Shown: piece by piece, positions 36,346-46,714 of the stretch
Layout of the letters: each line of letters begins with the position of its first letter
How positions within the stretch are numbered: the first letter of the stretch is position 1
NCBI RefSeq assembly: GCF_038593855.1
Contig: NZ_CP151996.1
Span: 3,906,001-3,970,000 of the forward strand
From: Lysinibacillus sp. FSL M8-0337
GTDB taxonomy: Bacteria; Bacillota; Bacilli; Bacillales_A; Planococcaceae
Length of the DNA stretch: 64,000 nt
Reading direction: 5' to 3'
Made by a program: the position numbers and the translations under genes
Notes under the pieces: model-generated
What the model was told of the DNA's origin: nothing
Databases searched by the model: none
The model's input: the letters and a program-made list of their open reading frames with translations, nothing else

Positions 36346-36770
36346 TTGATTTCCGCTACGGGTTGCTCGCTTTCCGCGGGCGTGGCTTAAGCCTCCTCCT
36401 CCGCTTCGCTACGTGCGGGGTCTTAAGTCTCACGCTTATCCCGCAGGAGTCGAGCAACCCTTCACTACAATCGCAAAGTTTGCATCTGCTAGCATATGTG
36501 GGTGCCAGTCACTCACACAATTTTACTAAGTAAAAATCCACGTAGACTCCTTTCGGGAACGCACAGAACGTAAAACGCAACAAACCGTGCGTTAGCGAGG
36601 GTTGCGGCTTACGTCGTGCCCGCGGAAAGCGAAGTGGATTTTTGCGCTGCACCAGTCACTCACACAATTTTCTGTGAAGCGTGATTAGTGGATTGGAGCG
36701 CATGCAACGGACAGCAACAGCTCACGTCGTGCCCGCGGAAAACTACCGTCAGTAGCGAACAGCAACGGTC
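36346..36770. repeat. Dispersed GC-rich repeat, copy A2
   Basis: Nearly identical to 1191-1493 and partly to the remainder of A1. It carries the same GGGTTGCTCG...CGAGCAACCC inverted pair, GTGCCAGTCACTCACACAATT motifs (about 36511 and 36652) and CGTGCCCGCGGAAA blocks (the last near 36730). No credible gene lies inside. Confidence 0.85.
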
Positions 36771-36790
36771 ACAGTACTCTAATCCCTCCC

Positions 36791-37675
36791 CTATTCTCCT
36801 TCCATCCCAAACTTCTGTCGATAGCCACATTTTCTACATAGCTCTTCGACCGCTTCTCGTCTTGAAAAGCCTTCTACTATATTATTGGCACGCTCACCTT
36901 CTACAATTTCACTAAAGGATTGCTCATGAACATTGCCTAAGTTAATAACACCCTCTCCATCAAGGCAGCAAGGTACAACTGTGCCATCTACAAGAATAGC
37001 TGCTTGGCTACGTAACGCATGGCAAAAGCCTTTCCCTTCATCCTCTGGAGCAAGTAGACTTGGCCATCTAAATTCATGGTCTTGATTTAAATAAATATTG
37101 TTCGCAATTTTTACACCCTTACCAGGCTGCACTTTTTCTTCGATTCGAAAATCGAGATTATATTCATTTTCTATAATTTCAAGCGTCTCACGGTTTCTTC
37201 TTGCGGCTAAATCTGAAATATGATCCTGTTGTAAATTCCACAAACGATACGAAATAATCGTATTAAATTTGCTTGCTTCACGCACAAATTCTAAAATATC
37301 CCCTAAATATTTTTCACGATTTTCAGACCCCTCATGCCCATCAAAGCTGTGTAATGAAAAATTGATTTGACGTAATGCAGGCTTTCCTAGTAGCTTTTCG
37401 CGATTTTTTTTAATCAGCGTACCATTCGTTGTAATATTGACCTTAAAGCCTTTTTCATGAGCCGCATCCAAAAGCTGATGAATACGTGGATGTAAAAGTG
37501 GTTCACCCTTTACATGCAAATAAATGTATTTCGTATGTGGGCGTATTTCATCCAATATTTTATTAAATTGTTCTACCTTAATAAGTCCCTTTGCACGCTC
37601 AGTTGGCGGGCAGAAACTACAAGCTAAATTACAAACACTTGTTATTTCTATATAAACCTTTTTAAATGTTTTCAA
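36791..37675 (-). CDS. Radical SAM/SPASM domain protein
   Basis: 294 residues. The radical SAM cluster is CxxxCxxC at Cys15, Cys19, Cys22 (SVCNLACSFC). The GEP-type SAM motif is KGEPLLHP. A C-terminal SPASM-like region (CHALRSQAAILVDGTVVPCCLDGEG, then LCRKCGYRQKF) can bind an extra Fe-S cluster. SPASM enzymes typically modify peptides or mature cofactors, but no precursor peptide gene is seen beside it. It begins at TTG with GGTGA upstream. The substrate is unknown. Confidence 0.88.
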   Translation of the reverse strand: MKTFKKVYIEITSVCNLACSFCPPTERAKGLIKVEQFNKILDEIRPHTKYIYLHVKGEPLLHPRIHQLLDAAHEKGFKVNITTNGTLIKKNREKLLGKPALRQINFSLHSFDGHEGSENREKYLGDILEFVREASKFNTIISYRLWNLQQDHISDLAARRNRETLEIIENEYNLDFRIEEKVQPGKGVKIANNIYLNQDHEFRWPSLLAPEDEGKGFCHALRSQAAILVDGTVVPCCLDGEGVINLGNVHEQSFSEIVEGERANNIVEGFSRREAVEELCRKCGYRQKFGMEGE

Positions 37676-37927
37676 CGTTTATTCACCGTTCCAGTTCCAT
37701 AGATATTCATATAATCTTATTCATTTTAACAAATTTTCACGATGGCGCGCAGAAATTCATGATGGATACCCTAAATGGAATGTTTGTATCATGACTTTTT
37801 ACTACTTTCACACATAGCAACAAATAATTTTCTTCATATTCTCTGTCGATATAAGGCTACACGTACAAGTAAACTTTTAATAATTTAATACTTTAATAAT
37901 AATACTGAAAAGAAAGGAGTGGAAACT

Positions 37928-38374
37928 ATGACAGGTTTTTATAATTCTCCAAAACATTCAAATCACTCGGAGGATCCTGAAAGAGAAAGCTCTAATAAAC
38001 AAGCGAAAAATAACGTAACAATAAATATTACATTTAATATTGGCAATACCGAAAACCATTTTGAGCAAAGGGCTGAAGGTGGCGGTCAAATTAATAAAGA
38101 TGTTGGAACAAATGCCAACCAAGGTGGGCAAAACGCTCTAAATCACAGTCAAACTAGAAATCTAAATTCTCAGTTTGCGGATGGCAATGGCAGAAGTGGA
38201 ATTGCTGGAGATGATAACGATGAGGCGGGTGGACAACAAGGTATTAAAGTTCGGGATAGTTTAGTTATTGATAGCGATATCCATTCGCACGCTAGTCAGT
38301 CTCAAGATGTTGAAGAAGGGCTACTAGATACAGTACCTGAAGAACAACCATCTAACAGCGACCACAATGAATAA
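37928..38374 (+). CDS. Hypothetical low-complexity Asn/Gly/Gln-rich protein
   Basis: 148 residues, no membrane segment. After a polar start it has one beta-like stretch (NNVTINITFNIGNTENHF), then long Asn/Gly/Gln/Ser-rich sequence and an acidic tail (EEGLLDTVPEEQPSNSDHNE). The ATG at 37928 follows AAAGGAGTGG. No known domain is recognised. Composition resembles some spore-coat or exosporium proteins, but there is no direct evidence. It is convergent with spoVR and shares a bidirectional terminator. Confidence 0.6.
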   Translation: MTGFYNSPKHSNHSEDPERESSNKQAKNNVTINITFNIGNTENHFEQRAEGGGQINKDVGTNANQGGQNALNHSQTRNLNSQFADGNGRSGIAGDDNDEAGGQQGIKVRDSLVIDSDIHSHASQSQDVEEGLLDTVPEEQPSNSDHNE

Positions 38375-38407
38375 AAGTTCGAAGCCATTGCTAACTAAAA
38401 AAGTAAA

Positions 38408-38448
38408 ACTTCTATCTGTAGGTACTTTCATCCTACCTGATAGAAGCT
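38408..38448. terminator. Bidirectional terminator between the hypothetical gene and spoVR
   Basis: Arms CTTCTATCTGTAGG (about 38409-38422) and CCTACCTGATAGAAG (about 38432-38446) form a stem with one bulge, with A-rich and T-rich flanks, between convergent genes. Confidence 0.75.
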
Positions 38449-38453
38449 TTGCT

Positions 38454-39854
38454 TTAAACAGAACGCTTATAATTTTTTGTACCATCATACGAATAAAGCA
38501 TTGGCTTTCCTTCAACATACGTCTCTAAATGCACAGGACGCCCCCACAATTGATAAATATATGGCAAGACATTTTCTAAATAATGTGGATCTAGTTCCGT
38601 TCCTTCATAACCATGTACCAAATATAATTCACCATTTCGCAGGTAATCGCCATTTTTCACAACGATATATGGGAATCCTCCATTAACGCGCATCGAGACA
38701 AGCTGGTCACGCACCATTTCATGATCCTTATCTGTTATACGATATTCATTGCCCTTTTTTTGAAACAGATACAAATCTTCTTGCTTTGCTAAATCCTTTG
38801 TTAAATAGTTGCGAATAAAGGAAATATCCGATTCAATTTCTCGCACCTCAAACATCTTTTCACGCCCTGTGTTCGGTAGAACGCCTAATCTGCGCATTTC
38901 TTCACTTGGGTTATTATAGCGTTTTTCAATATCCTCAAATATTTTCAAACCTAAATAATATGGATTAATCGATGTTTTTGATGGTTGCACAACCCCTGCG
39001 TTTAATTTGGCATATTCAATTGTCTCCACTGTAGTTAAATTAAGTTCGCGCATAATTCGTTGATGCCAATAAGAAGCCCATCCTTCATTCATTATTTTGG
39101 TTTCTAATTGCGGCCAAAAATATAACATTTCCTCACGCATCATCGTTAAAATATCTCGCTGCCAGTCCTCAAGCTCCCGACTATGCTCCTCAATAAACAG
39201 TAATAAATCTTTTTCCGGTTTTAATGGAAACTGTTTAATTTTTCTACGTACTGGTCTCTGCTCTTTTTCTTTAGTATCTAAATTCCAAAGATCATCGTAC
39301 GGTGATTTGGCAGTAATCACGTCTTCTTCATCTTGTTCATCATCTTCGGATGACAGCTTTGGTCTTAATAAGGAAGGGTCGATATGTTCTTGAATGGCTA
39401 AAATCGCATCTAAAAACTGTTCCACCTCTTCCTTGCCATATTCTCTTTCATAACTGGCAATACGCTCTGCTGTCGCTGTCATACTCTCGACCATATCGCG
39501 TCTTGTATTAGAAAATCGCACATTGTTTTTAAAGAAATCACAGTGCGCTAATACATGCGCAATAATTAGCTTATTTTGTGTAAGTGAATTCGTATCAAGT
39601 AAAAATGCATAGCACGGATTGGAGTTAATAACGAGCTCATAAATTTGACTTAATCCTAAATCATATTGCAGTTTCATCTTATGAAATTGCTTGCCAAAGC
39701 TCCAGTGGGAAAAACGAGTAGGCATACCATATGCGCCAAATGTATAAATAATATCTGCAGGACATATTTCATAACGCATCGGGAAAAAATCTAAACCAAA
39801 CCCTGTTGCAATCTCTGTTATTTCATCAATCGCACGGTGAAGCTCCTTCTCCAT
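38454..39854 (-). CDS. spoVR: SpoVR family sporulation protein
   Basis: 466 residues. The N-terminal SpoVR hallmark is [38 protein letters not shown]; later [12 protein letters not shown] and [13 protein letters not shown] are conserved. SpoVR-type proteins are needed for normal spore cortex and act with the PrkA/YhbH pair in many bacteria. The ATG follows AAAGGAGGAGG. It is the last gene of the prkA-yhbH-spoVR cluster, 46 bases after yhbH. Confidence 0.95.
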   Translation of the reverse strand: MEKELHRAIDEITEIATGFGLDFFPMRYEICPADIIYTFGAYGMPTRFSHWSFGKQFHKMKLQYDLGLSQIYELVINSNPCYAFLLDTNSLTQNKLIIAHVLAHCDFFKNNVRFSNTRRDMVESMTATAERIASYEREYGKEEVEQFLDAILAIQEHIDPSLLRPKLSSEDDEQDEEDVITAKSPYDDLWNLDTKEKEQRPVRRKIKQFPLKPEKDLLLFIEEHSRELEDWQRDILTMMREEMLYFWPQLETKIMNEGWASYWHQRIMRELNLTTVETIEYAKLNAGVVQPSKTSINPYYLGLKIFEDIEKRYNNPSEEMRRLGVLPNTGREKMFEVREIESDISFIRNYLTKDLAKQEDLYLFQKKGNEYRITDKDHEMVRDQLVSMRVNGGFPYIVVKNGDYLRNGELYLVHGYEGTELDPHYLENVLPYIYQLWGRPVHLETYVEGKPMLYSYDGTKNYKRSV

Positions 39855-39900
39855 TTTTCAGCCTCCTCCTTTCGGAAATGAATGCTTAGCACCTTCCAAT

Positions 39901-41070
39901 TTAATTTTCATTTTGCAATTCAGTTTTTTGGAAAAAGCTTTTTAAGGCATCATAGACATCGCCTTTTTTCTTTAAAATATGATATCTAAATTTGGGATCA
40001 TCAATTTTTTTATACGTATACATTAGCGTCGAGAAACGGTTATGCTGATTTACTTCTCCATAGCCAAACATACTTGATACTTCCATTAATTCACTCACGA
40101 GTTTTAAACATTTTTCATTATCCATCGAAATGTTTTCGCCATCCGAAAAATGAACAGGGTAAATATTGTAACGACTTGGGTTATATTTATCGCGTATTAA
40201 CTCTAATGCTTTTATATACGCAGATGAACAAATCGTTCCACCACTTTCTCCCTTTGTGAAAAACTCTTCTTCTGTCACCACTTTTGCCTCTGTATGATGG
40301 GCAATAAACTCTATTTCCACTGTTTCATATTTCGAGCGTAAAAATCTTGTCATCCAAAAGAAAAAGCTTCTTGCACAATATTTTTCAAAAGTGCCCATGG
40401 AGCCACTTGTATCCATCATTGCAAGCACGACTGCCTTCGATTCAGGCTTCTCCACTTCATCCCATGTTTTAAAGCGTAAATCATCATTATGAATAGGCGT
40501 AATTTGAGCATTCCCTTCCATGGCATTGCGTTTGATCGCATTTAAAATGGTACGCTTCTTATCAACATTGCCCATAAGCCCTTTTTTCCTTATATCATTG
40601 AATTCAATTTTTTCGGTTTTAATATCTGCTTTTTCTTTTTGCTGTAAATTAGGGAGTTCTAGCTCTTTAAATAACACATTTTGCACTTCTTCCATACTGA
40701 CTTCTGCTTCATAATAATCTTGACCAGGCTTGTCACCAGCTTCTTTTCCATTGCCATTGCCTTGATCGCTCTTGCTACCGTCACGTGCAACAACATCCCC
40801 CACACTACTATCACCTTGTCCTTGACCGACATGCTTTGAATTATCATAGTTATATCGAATTTTATATTCATCGAGGGAGCGTATAGGTATTTTAATAACC
40901 TCTCGGCCATTTGACATAACAATACTTTCCTCACTTACTAAATCGGGTAAATTGTTTTTAATCGCATCTTTAACCTTTTCCATATGACGTTGTTGGTCTT
41001 GGTGCCCTTTACGATGGAGGGACCAATTTTCCTGAGAGATGACAAATCGCTTATTTTCGTTTTCAGTCAT
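39901..41070 (-). CDS. yhbH: YhbH family (DUF444) sporulation protein
   Basis: 389 residues. A charged N-terminal region ([34 protein letters not shown]) is followed by a VWA-like core with the MIDAS-type motif [14 protein letters not shown]. It works downstream of the PrkA kinase in known systems. ATG 41070 follows GGGTGAGG; the ORF start at 41082 (a GTG inside the ribosome binding site) is not used. The C-terminal part fits the DUF444 family. Middle gene of the cluster. Confidence 0.94.
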   Translation of the reverse strand: MTENENKRFVISQENWSLHRKGHQDQQRHMEKVKDAIKNNLPDLVSEESIVMSNGREVIKIPIRSLDEYKIRYNYDNSKHVGQGQGDSSVGDVVARDGSKSDQGNGNGKEAGDKPGQDYYEAEVSMEEVQNVLFKELELPNLQQKEKADIKTEKIEFNDIRKKGLMGNVDKKRTILNAIKRNAMEGNAQITPIHNDDLRFKTWDEVEKPESKAVVLAMMDTSGSMGTFEKYCARSFFFWMTRFLRSKYETVEIEFIAHHTEAKVVTEEEFFTKGESGGTICSSAYIKALELIRDKYNPSRYNIYPVHFSDGENISMDNEKCLKLVSELMEVSSMFGYGEVNQHNRFSTLMYTYKKIDDPKFRYHILKKKGDVYDALKSFFQKTELQNEN

Positions 41071-41151
41071 TTTTATCCTCACCCATCTATCAAATTCGCT
41101 TTTTCTATCCTATGCTAGCAATCAGCTTTCTTGAACTTTTTAGAGAAATAA

Positions 41152-41182
41152 AAGGAGTGCCCTAAAAATGGGACACTCCTAT
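41152..41182 (-). terminator. Hairpin between prkA and yhbH
   Basis: Minus-strand stem GGAGTGTCCC (41170-41179) and GGGCACTCC (41154-41162), followed by TTTTATTT. It sits downstream of prkA, so prkA may be partly uncoupled from yhbH-spoVR. Confidence 0.8.
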
Positions 41183-41227
41183 ACCGACGATTCATTACGC
41201 CCCTGCATAATTGTCACTGACACTAAG

Positions 41228-43123
41228 TTAGCGGTTTAACAAACTACCTACATATTGTAATAATTCATTCGCTGAAGTTGTGTTATAGCCATGCTCATCC
41301 ACAAGCCTTGCTACAACTTCATTAATTTTCTTCAGTTGTGACTCATCAGGCATTTTTGAAGACGTTGTAATTTTCACGACATCTTTCAAATCAGCAAATA
41401 GTTTCTTTTGGATTGCTTCTCGTAATCTCTCATGAGAATTATAGTCGAAGCGCTTGCCATTTCTTGCATAAGCTGAAATGCGAATTAATATTTCCTCACG
41501 GAATGCTTTTTTCGCATTTTCAGAAATGCCAATTTGCTCTTCAATGGAACGCATTAGCTTTTCATCTGGATTCATTTCTTCGCCAGTTAGGCGATCAAAT
41601 ATTTTGTTTTTATTACAAAACGCCTCTACATTATCGAGGTAATTATTCATTAATGTTTTGGCAGACTCTTCGTACGAGTAGACAAATGCTTTTTGCACTT
41701 CATTTTTCGCAATTTCATCGTACTCTCTTCTTGCAACAGCAATATAATTCATATATTTTTCTCGATCTTCTTGAGATATAGAAGCATGCTGATCAAGACC
41801 ATCTTTCAGTGCGCGTAACACATCCAATGCATTAATCGATGGTATTTCTTTGCGAATGATTGCTGATGAAATACGGTTAATAATATACCGTGGATCAATA
41901 CCGTTCATGCCTTCGTTAGGAAACTCTTTTTTCAGCTCCTCTAAGTCAACGGAATTAAATCCCTCCACATTTTCTCCGTCGTACAAGCGCATTTTTTTAA
42001 TAAGATCCACACCTTGTTTTTTCGGAACTTCTAGCCTTGTTAGGACCGAAAAGATTGCTGCGGCCTTCAATGCATGTGGCGCAATATGAACATGAGCCAT
42101 ATCACTTTCATTAATCATTTTTTCATAAATATGTTCTTCCTCGCTCACTTTTAGGTTATATGGAATTGGCATAACAATAATGCGCGAGTGTAACGCTTCG
42201 TTCTTTTTATTCGAAATAAAGGAACGATATTCCGTTTCGTTTGTATGAGCAACAATTAATTCATCGGCACTTATTAAAGCGAATCTTCCTGCCTTAAAAT
42301 TCCCTTCTTGCGTCAGTGACAACAAATTCCATAAAAACTTTTCGTCTAATTTCAGCATTTCTTGGAATTCCATCATTCCTCGGTTCGCCTTATTTAACTC
42401 TCCATCAAAGCGATAAGCACGAGGGTCCGACTCTGAGCCAAATACGCCAATCGTCGAGAAATCAATGCTCCCCGTTAAATCTGCAATATCTTGAGATTTT
42501 GGGTCAGAAGGTGTGAAAGTTCCTATGCCCACACGTTTGTCTTCAGAAAAAGTGATACGCTCAATAATGACATTTTCAATACGTCCATCGTATTCTTTTT
42601 CAAGACGCATCGTATTTAAAGGCGATAAGCTGCCCTCAATTCGTATTCCATACTCTTCAAAAAATTCATTTCGTAAATGATGTGGAATTAAATGCAGCGG
42701 GTCCTCATGCATTGGACATCCCTTAATTGCATAAACTGCTCCCTCTTCCGTGCGCGAGAATTGTTCGAGCCCTCGCTTTAACAATGTTACGATCGTTGAC
42801 TTCCCTCCACTTACAGGCCCCATTAATAATAAAATCCGTTTTCTAACATCTAATCTTCTTGCTGCTGGATGGAAATATTCCTCCACCAGTCTTTCAATTG
42901 CTGATTCAAGCCCAAAAATTTCTTTTCCGAAAAATTGATACATCTTTTGCCCATCGCGTTCCTCTACACCTGCGCTTTTAATCATATTGTAGACGCGAGA
43001 ATGGGCTGTTTGAGCAACTTCAGGTCTTTCCTTTATGATGCGTAAATAATCTGCAAATGTACCTTCCCACTTCAGTCGATTTTCTTCTTCGCGATAGCTC
43101 TTCACTTTATCTAAAATGTTGAT
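41228..43123 (-). CDS. prkA: PrkA serine protein kinase family AAA ATPase, with probable AUC start
   Basis: Nominally 631 residues. An N-terminal AAA+ domain has the Walker A GPVSGGKST and conserved MHEDPLHLIP; the region RFALISADELIVAHTNETEYRSFI is also conserved. The C-terminal PrkA domain includes ENVEGFNSVDLEEL. The open frame with a standard start begins at GTG 43105, which has no ribosome binding site. Six codons upstream, ATC 43121-43123 is spaced 7 bases from GGAGG, and reading from it gives I/M-NILDKVKSYREEE, which lines up with B. subtilis PrkA (MDILKKIENYREEE) and restores its 631-residue length. I therefore place the start at AUC; a sequencing error of ATG is an alternative. Confidence 0.93.
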   Translation of the reverse strand: MNILDKVKSYREEENRLKWEGTFADYLRIIKERPEVAQTAHSRVYNMIKSAGVEERDGQKMYQFFGKEIFGLESAIERLVEEYFHPAARRLDVRKRILLLMGPVSGGKSTIVTLLKRGLEQFSRTEEGAVYAIKGCPMHEDPLHLIPHHLRNEFFEEYGIRIEGSLSPLNTMRLEKEYDGRIENVIIERITFSEDKRVGIGTFTPSDPKSQDIADLTGSIDFSTIGVFGSESDPRAYRFDGELNKANRGMMEFQEMLKLDEKFLWNLLSLTQEGNFKAGRFALISADELIVAHTNETEYRSFISNKKNEALHSRIIVMPIPYNLKVSEEEHIYEKMINESDMAHVHIAPHALKAAAIFSVLTRLEVPKKQGVDLIKKMRLYDGENVEGFNSVDLEELKKEFPNEGMNGIDPRYIINRISSAIIRKEIPSINALDVLRALKDGLDQHASISQEDREKYMNYIAVARREYDEIAKNEVQKAFVYSYEESAKTLMNNYLDNVEAFCNKNKIFDRLTGEEMNPDEKLMRSIEEQIGISENAKKAFREEILIRISAYARNGKRFDYNSHERLREAIQKKLFADLKDVVKITTSSKMPDESQLKKINEVVARLVDEHGYNTTSANELLQYVGSLLNR

Positions 43124-43161
43124 AGCCTTCCCTCCATTCTTTCAGGGCTTGATTTATAACA

Positions 43162-43190
43162 TAGTATGAAGTTAGATACATTATGATACC
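43162..43190 (-). promoter_or_regulatory. Possible sporulation-sigma promoter of prkA
   Basis: The minus strand has CATACTATG (the CATACTA at 43162-43168), matching the -10 of sigma-G and close to that of sigma-E, about 40 bases upstream of the AUC start. The -35 region (TGGGTA at 18-base spacing) is only a partial match. Confidence 0.35.
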
Positions 43191-43328
43191 CATTACTTTT
43201 TCATTGAATTAGTTTCTTCTTATTGTTCAAGTTTTTTTCTCGCTACATAAAAGGGATTTACTGCATTTAAAGTGGACTTATGAAATATAAAATTTCGGTT
43301 ATTCTATCTGTAGAAAGGAGGTCCAATT

Positions 43329-44324
43329 TTGAATCGTTATTTAATTTTTCTTCTGACATGTATGCTGCTGTGGAGTTATTTTTCTCCAACGGTTACACTG
43401 GCAAATGAAGGACCGAGTAATGAAGAAATTTTACAACAACGTATGTCCTATTACGTACAATTCGATGAATTACTAATTCCATGGCATTTTTTAGCGGCTA
43501 TCGATCAATATGAGCGAAATCTTCAATCCGTTCGTAAAGATATTCCGAAGCGAGATGGCTTCATCGCCATTCAATTTTCTGATGAGTATTGGTCCGGTGC
43601 ATTAAATCCTGTCAAGGAAGATACGATACCTGAAACAATCAGTTATTTTGGTGGAATGGGACTTGATGGCAACGGTGATGGAATTGCAAGCCCTTCAGAT
43701 GATGTAGATGTGATCTTCTCCATGGCTAGTTTTATAAGTCAATTTGGTTCTACAGATGAAGACTTTAAACTTGCTTTATGGGAATACTACAAAAGTGAAG
43801 AAGCCGTTAATCAAATTGTCACGATTTCAACTTTGTATAAACATTTTAAAACGACTGAGTTGGATGCCCATACATTCCCGATTCCAACACGCTCCGATTA
43901 CAGCTATAGAGGTACTTGGGGTGATAATAGAGGTTGGGGAGGCAGGCGAATCCACGAGGGAACTGACATTTTTGCAGGCTACGGGACACCTGTACTGTCC
44001 ACCTCCTATGGTGTAGTCGAAGTTAAAGGCTGGAATCAATTCGGAGGTTGGCGAATTGGCATTCGCGATAATCATAATTCTTATCACTATTATGCCCATC
44101 TCGGGAGCTATCATAAGGAAATAAAGGTTGGAGATGTTGTAGAACCAGGGCAAGTACTCGGTTATGTCGGCAGCTCAGGTTATGGAAAAGAAGGCACATC
44201 TGGAAAATTCCCTCCACATCTTCATTACGGTATTTACAAATTTAATGGTCGAACAGAATGGGCATTTGATCCATATCCATCTTTACTGCAATGGGAGCGT
44301 CAAGCAAAAAAAGATAAGCAGTAA
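43329..44324 (+). CDS. Secreted M23-family (LytM-type) metallopeptidase
   Basis: 331 residues. A signal peptide (NRYLIFLLTCMLLWSYFSPTVTLA) is followed by a region of about 150 residues without a clear domain and a C-terminal peptidase_M23 domain: HEGTDIFAGYGTPV (HxxxD zinc motif) and FPPHLHYGIY (HxH motif). It probably cleaves peptidoglycan cross-bridges; the zinc ligands are intact, so it should be active. The TTG start follows AAAGGAGG. It is divergent from prkA. In sporulating Bacilli such proteins (SpoIIQ-like and LytH-like) often act in spore formation, but this is not specific. Confidence 0.88.
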   Translation: MNRYLIFLLTCMLLWSYFSPTVTLANEGPSNEEILQQRMSYYVQFDELLIPWHFLAAIDQYERNLQSVRKDIPKRDGFIAIQFSDEYWSGALNPVKEDTIPETISYFGGMGLDGNGDGIASPSDDVDVIFSMASFISQFGSTDEDFKLALWEYYKSEEAVNQIVTISTLYKHFKTTELDAHTFPIPTRSDYSYRGTWGDNRGWGGRRIHEGTDIFAGYGTPVLSTSYGVVEVKGWNQFGGWRIGIRDNHNSYHYYAHLGSYHKEIKVGDVVEPGQVLGYVGSSGYGKEGTSGKFPPHLHYGIYKFNGRTEWAFDPYPSLLQWERQAKKDKQ

Positions 44325-44386
44325 AGAACTCAAATGCTCCATTCACAGCGAAATCAGATGGAGATACGTCTATAAGACAAGGCAAG

Positions 44387-44685
44387 AAGCTGGGACAAAA
44401 GAGAAAAAGTGTTAGATTGATGGCAGTCAATCTAACACTTTTTTGCTTCGGCTGTGCTTTCCGCTCAGCACAGTAAGCCGCAACCCTCACTAACGCGCAG
44501 AATGCCCGCGTCTTACGCTGTGTAAGTTCTGAGCAGGAGCCACCGCCTCCGCTATCAATAACTAATGAGCACTTCTAATTTTTTTATTTATTACAAAAGC
44601 AAGAATAGCTAAGTTCTCCATATAGCTAAAATTTATGAACACCCTTCCTCTGTTCCTTAAATTTTTTTAGTTTTGTCTCAGCCTC
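44387..44685 (+). repeat. Dispersed 300-bp repeat with inverted ends, copy B3
   Basis: Full-length relative of 12311-12622. One end is AAGCTGGGACAAAA (44387-44400), the other TTTTGTCTCAGCC (44671-44683), so the ends are inverted copies with two mismatches. It carries the AAAAAGTGTTAGATTGA hairpin (about 44405-44442) and the same GC-rich core and AT-rich tail. It fills the gap between the peptidase and MCP genes. From 44686 to 44949 only AT-rich sequence is seen. Confidence 0.85.
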
Positions 44686-44949
44686 TTGCAGTTTTTTGAT
44701 ATCCCCTATAGAACTTCTAAAAAAATGTATAGTATTGTCAAATTTATTTTTTCTAAAAACACCATGACAATAGGTAAATAGACACACGTTTTTAGCAAAC
44801 AAACAAGAATATTTGAAAAATATGAATTTAATTATGCCAAAAAACCTTTTTTAGTATTTTCAACAAAAAAATTCTACTTTTCTTTTGAAATAGTAATAAA
44901 ATAAATAGAGTAGGATAAGTTTTAAAGAAAAAGCTAAAGGATGGAAAAA

Positions 44950-46644
44950 ATGAATCGTTTATTTCAATTTAAAACAATTAAAGCACGTTTATTAAGTACA
45001 TTTATTATGTTATTAGTATTATTTGCTTGTTTTACTACGTATACTTATTTTTCAAATACAAACATGGAGAAACAGGCTAAAGTCCTCGTTGAAGAAGATT
45101 TAATGGTGTTAACTGCAAGTAAAAATCTAGCAATGTCTACGAGTGTCCGATTATCTGCAGCCTTAAGTTATGTTGTATCTGGTGATGAAAAATACATAGA
45201 GACGTTTAATGAATACCGTAAAATTGCTGAAGATAATAACCTTATCGTTGAAAAGTATGAAAATACGCCAGAAAGAAAAAAGCTGGTAGAAATGGCTCGT
45301 GAATGGAGCAACCGAGTAAATAGTGAAGTATTTGAAGTATACAAGCAAGGTGATAAACAATTAGCATTAGAAAATTTAACAGCTATCAATCATCTTGTAA
45401 CTGAAGTGCGTGCTGGCTATGAAGAAGTAGCTGATAAACGCGCAGAAGCCATTACGAAGGTCGGCAATGATGTCGTATCAACAAGTTCAAGCAATAAAAC
45501 AATCGGGGTTATTGCAAGTATCATCTTATCCCTTGCAGGAATTCTTATCGCTATTTTTACAGCAAGTAGAATCTCTAAGCCTATTTCTATAGTTTCCCAT
45601 CGTATGAGGGAATTAGCTGATGGAAATTTACGCAATGAAAAATTCACCGTAACCCATCAAGATGAAATTGGTCACTTAATGCTTTCTGCCAATGACCTAA
45701 ATGAAAAATTAAAAGATACGATCAGCTCTATTCATAATGTATCAGAAACGGTAGCTGCAAGCAGTGAGGAATTAGCGCAATCTTCTAATGAAGTTCAAAC
45801 AGGTACAGAACAAATTTCTTATACAATGCAAGAGCTTGCCACTGGAACAGAAACACAAGCCTCTACAGCTAGTGATTTAGCTGAAACCATGACAACGTTC
45901 CAACGCCATATTCACGAAACAACGCAAGAGGGTATTGAGTTGAAAGAGCATTCGGGGCAAGTGCATGAATTAACAAACACAGGTAAAACATTAATGGTTC
46001 AATCTACACAACAAATGGCAACTATTAATGACATTGTGTTAGATTCCGTAAAAAAGGTAGAAGGTTTAAACGAACAGTCTGCTGAAATCTCAAAGTTGGT
46101 TTCTGTAATTGATGAAATTTCTAACCAAACGAATTTGCTTGCTTTAAATGCTGCCATTGAAGCCGCACGTGCAGGAGAGCATGGCAAAGGCTTTGCAGTG
46201 GTTGCCGATGAAGTGCGTAAGCTAGCAGAACAAGTACAATTCTCTGTGACAGATATTTCAACAATTGTTCATCGTATTCAAAGCGAAACAGGCAATGTAA
46301 CAAATTCCCTTCAATCTGGTTATGAAGAAGTAAGAAAAGGAACAGCACAATTAAATCAAACAAATCATACTTTCGATCAAATTTCCCAAGCGATAGAGGA
46401 TATGAATAACAATATTAATGTGATTTCAAATAACTTAACAAAAATTTCCCAACATTCCGAAGCGATTAATGGTTCAATTGATGAAATGGCTTCTATTTCA
46501 CAAGAATCCGCTGCTGGTGTTGAGCAAACAACGGCCACTGTTGAAGAAACGGCAGCAACAATGGATGAAATTTCAAAGAGTGCCAATCAATTAGCTGAAA
46601 TGGCTGAAGAGCTAAACACACAACTACAAAAATTCACACTTTAA
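44950..46644 (+). CDS. Methyl-accepting chemotaxis protein
   Basis: About 564 residues. A first membrane segment ([23 protein letters not shown]) precedes an extracytoplasmic four-helix bundle (residues 35-185), a second membrane segment ([21 protein letters not shown]) and a HAMP region. The cytoplasmic signalling domain has the hairpin tip [40 protein letters not shown], which binds CheA/CheW. The ligand is unknown. ATG 44950 is preceded by AAAGGATGG; the ATG at 44941 overlaps that site. It is monocistronic with its own terminator. Confidence 0.93.
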   Translation: MNRLFQFKTIKARLLSTFIMLLVLFACFTTYTYFSNTNMEKQAKVLVEEDLMVLTASKNLAMSTSVRLSAALSYVVSGDEKYIETFNEYRKIAEDNNLIVEKYENTPERKKLVEMAREWSNRVNSEVFEVYKQGDKQLALENLTAINHLVTEVRAGYEEVADKRAEAITKVGNDVVSTSSSNKTIGVIASIILSLAGILIAIFTASRISKPISIVSHRMRELADGNLRNEKFTVTHQDEIGHLMLSANDLNEKLKDTISSIHNVSETVAASSEELAQSSNEVQTGTEQISYTMQELATGTETQASTASDLAETMTTFQRHIHETTQEGIELKEHSGQVHELTNTGKTLMVQSTQQMATINDIVLDSVKKVEGLNEQSAEISKLVSVIDEISNQTNLLALNAAIEAARAGEHGKGFAVVADEVRKLAEQVQFSVTDISTIVHRIQSETGNVTNSLQSGYEEVRKGTAQLNQTNHTFDQISQAIEDMNNNINVISNNLTKISQHSEAINGSIDEMASISQESAAGVEQTTATVEETAATMDEISKSANQLAEMAEELNTQLQKFTL

Positions 46645-46651
46645 TACAAGG

Positions 46652-46688
46652 AAAAAGCTATCCGAATGTCTTCGTGATAGCTTTTTTA
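46652..46688. terminator. Terminator of the first MCP gene
   Basis: Stem AAAAAGCTATC (46652-46662) with complement GATAGCTTTTT (46677-46687) and a T run. Confidence 0.85.
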
Positions 46689-46714
46689 TTAGGCTAGATT
46701 ACATCTAGTATAGG

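Noticed and set aside
36303-36915. Short open frames around repeat A2
   Set aside because: Same repeat DNA as at 1.2-1.7 kb; the frames differ between the two copies.
43103-43105. GTG as the prkA start
   Set aside because: No ribosome binding site and loss of conserved N-terminal residues; AUC at 43121-43123 fits better.
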